From positions 1 to 5,422 of the forward strand of contig JBGPIT010000354.1 in assembly GCA_041485125.1 (NCBI GenBank): a stretch of DNA of 5,422 bases, written 5' to 3'. Each line of letters begins with the position of its first letter. Positions within the stretch are counted from its first letter, which is position 1. This stretch comes from JBGPIT01 sp041485125. GTDB taxonomy: Bacteria > Desulfobacterota > Binatia > UTPRO1. The notes under the pieces were generated by a model. The model saw nothing but the letters and a program-made list of their open reading frames with translations, had not been told where the DNA came from and did not search any database. Below, piece by piece: positions 5,144 through 5,422 of this stretch. The translations under genes and the position numbers were made by a program.

Positions 5144-5416
5144 ATGACGACTTTGAAAATGACGGTAATCGGCCTGGCGCTGCTCGGCGCCAGTGTCACG
5201 GCCAACGCTGCCGCTGACGTAGCTTCCAACCCGCAGGCCGCTCGTTTGGACGCGGCAAAAACCCGCGTCGCATGGGAAGCTCGGAACACCAAAGGCGCGC
5301 CAAGCGCGGAGCTTCGCTTCGAAGAGCGCCGCCTGCAGAACCTGCTCGATCGGCTGGAACAGGGCGAACGCGTCGATCCGAAAGAGATCGACCGTGAGCT
5401 GATCCGCGCACGCTGA
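5144..5416 (+). CDS. Small secreted helical protein, function unknown
   Basis: A 90-aa protein with signal peptide MTTLKMTVIGLALLGASVTA and cleavage after ANA (residue 22). The mature part of about 68 residues lacks Cys and His and is highly charged and helical: an N-terminal segment DVASNPQAARLDAAKTRVAW, a turn NTKGAPS (48-54), a long helix ELRFEERRLQNLLDRLEQGE (about 56-75), then RVDPKEIDRELIRAR. It is likely a periplasmic, perhaps coiled-coil, protein of unknown role. AGGAG at 5131-5135, 8 nt before the ATG, supports the start. It follows the cysteine-cluster gene by 92 bp on the same strand, with no obvious terminator between them. The TGA ends 6 nt before the window edge, so any downstream partner is not visible. 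Confidence 0.85.
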   Translation: MTTLKMTVIGLALLGASVTANAAADVASNPQAARLDAAKTRVAWEARNTKGAPSAELRFEERRLQNLLDRLEQGERVDPKEIDRELIRAR

Positions 5417-5422
5417 CGCGCA

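Overview
The window is GC-rich, compact bacterial chromosome-like DNA with short intergenic gaps and strong G/C at third codon positions. Several features recall proteobacteria or related Gram-negative phyla: small secreted proteins with Sec signal peptides, an MdoC-like acyltransferase, a CDF metal exporter remnant and a TetR gene facing a sterol-desaturase-family oxygenase. A more exact placement cannot be made from this sequence. No rRNA, tRNA or CRISPR was seen.

Left half (about 1-2880) is a lipid or xenobiotic module. On the minus strand a TetR regulator overlaps a membrane acyltransferase by 4 bp (ATGA); the acyltransferase runs off the left edge. Divergent from TetR, on the plus strand, are a di-iron sterol desaturase/fatty acid hydroxylase and a glutathione S-transferase-like protein. 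The gap between TetR and the hydroxylase holds a perfect 7-1-7 inverted repeat that is the obvious TetR operator, so one regulator probably controls both arms.

Middle (about 2880-4160) is a scar zone. It holds an IS21-end-like tandem motif, a strong hairpin behind a small His/Cys secreted protein, a gutted CDF (CzcD-type) cation exporter that has lost its first five membrane helices, and a fragment that looks like the C-terminal end of an IS3-family transposase.

Right part (about 4160-5422) carries small exported proteins. These are an 84-aa two-cysteine protein overlapping the tail of a truncated upstream frame, a divergent 131-aa protein with a CC-x3-C-x-H / CC-x2-H cysteine cluster, and a 90-aa helical protein. 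With the CDF relic and the His/Cys protein they look like the remains of a metal-handling island (inference). None of the four small proteins could be assigned a function. They are the least explained and most interesting content here, but the sequence alone does not prove a new system.
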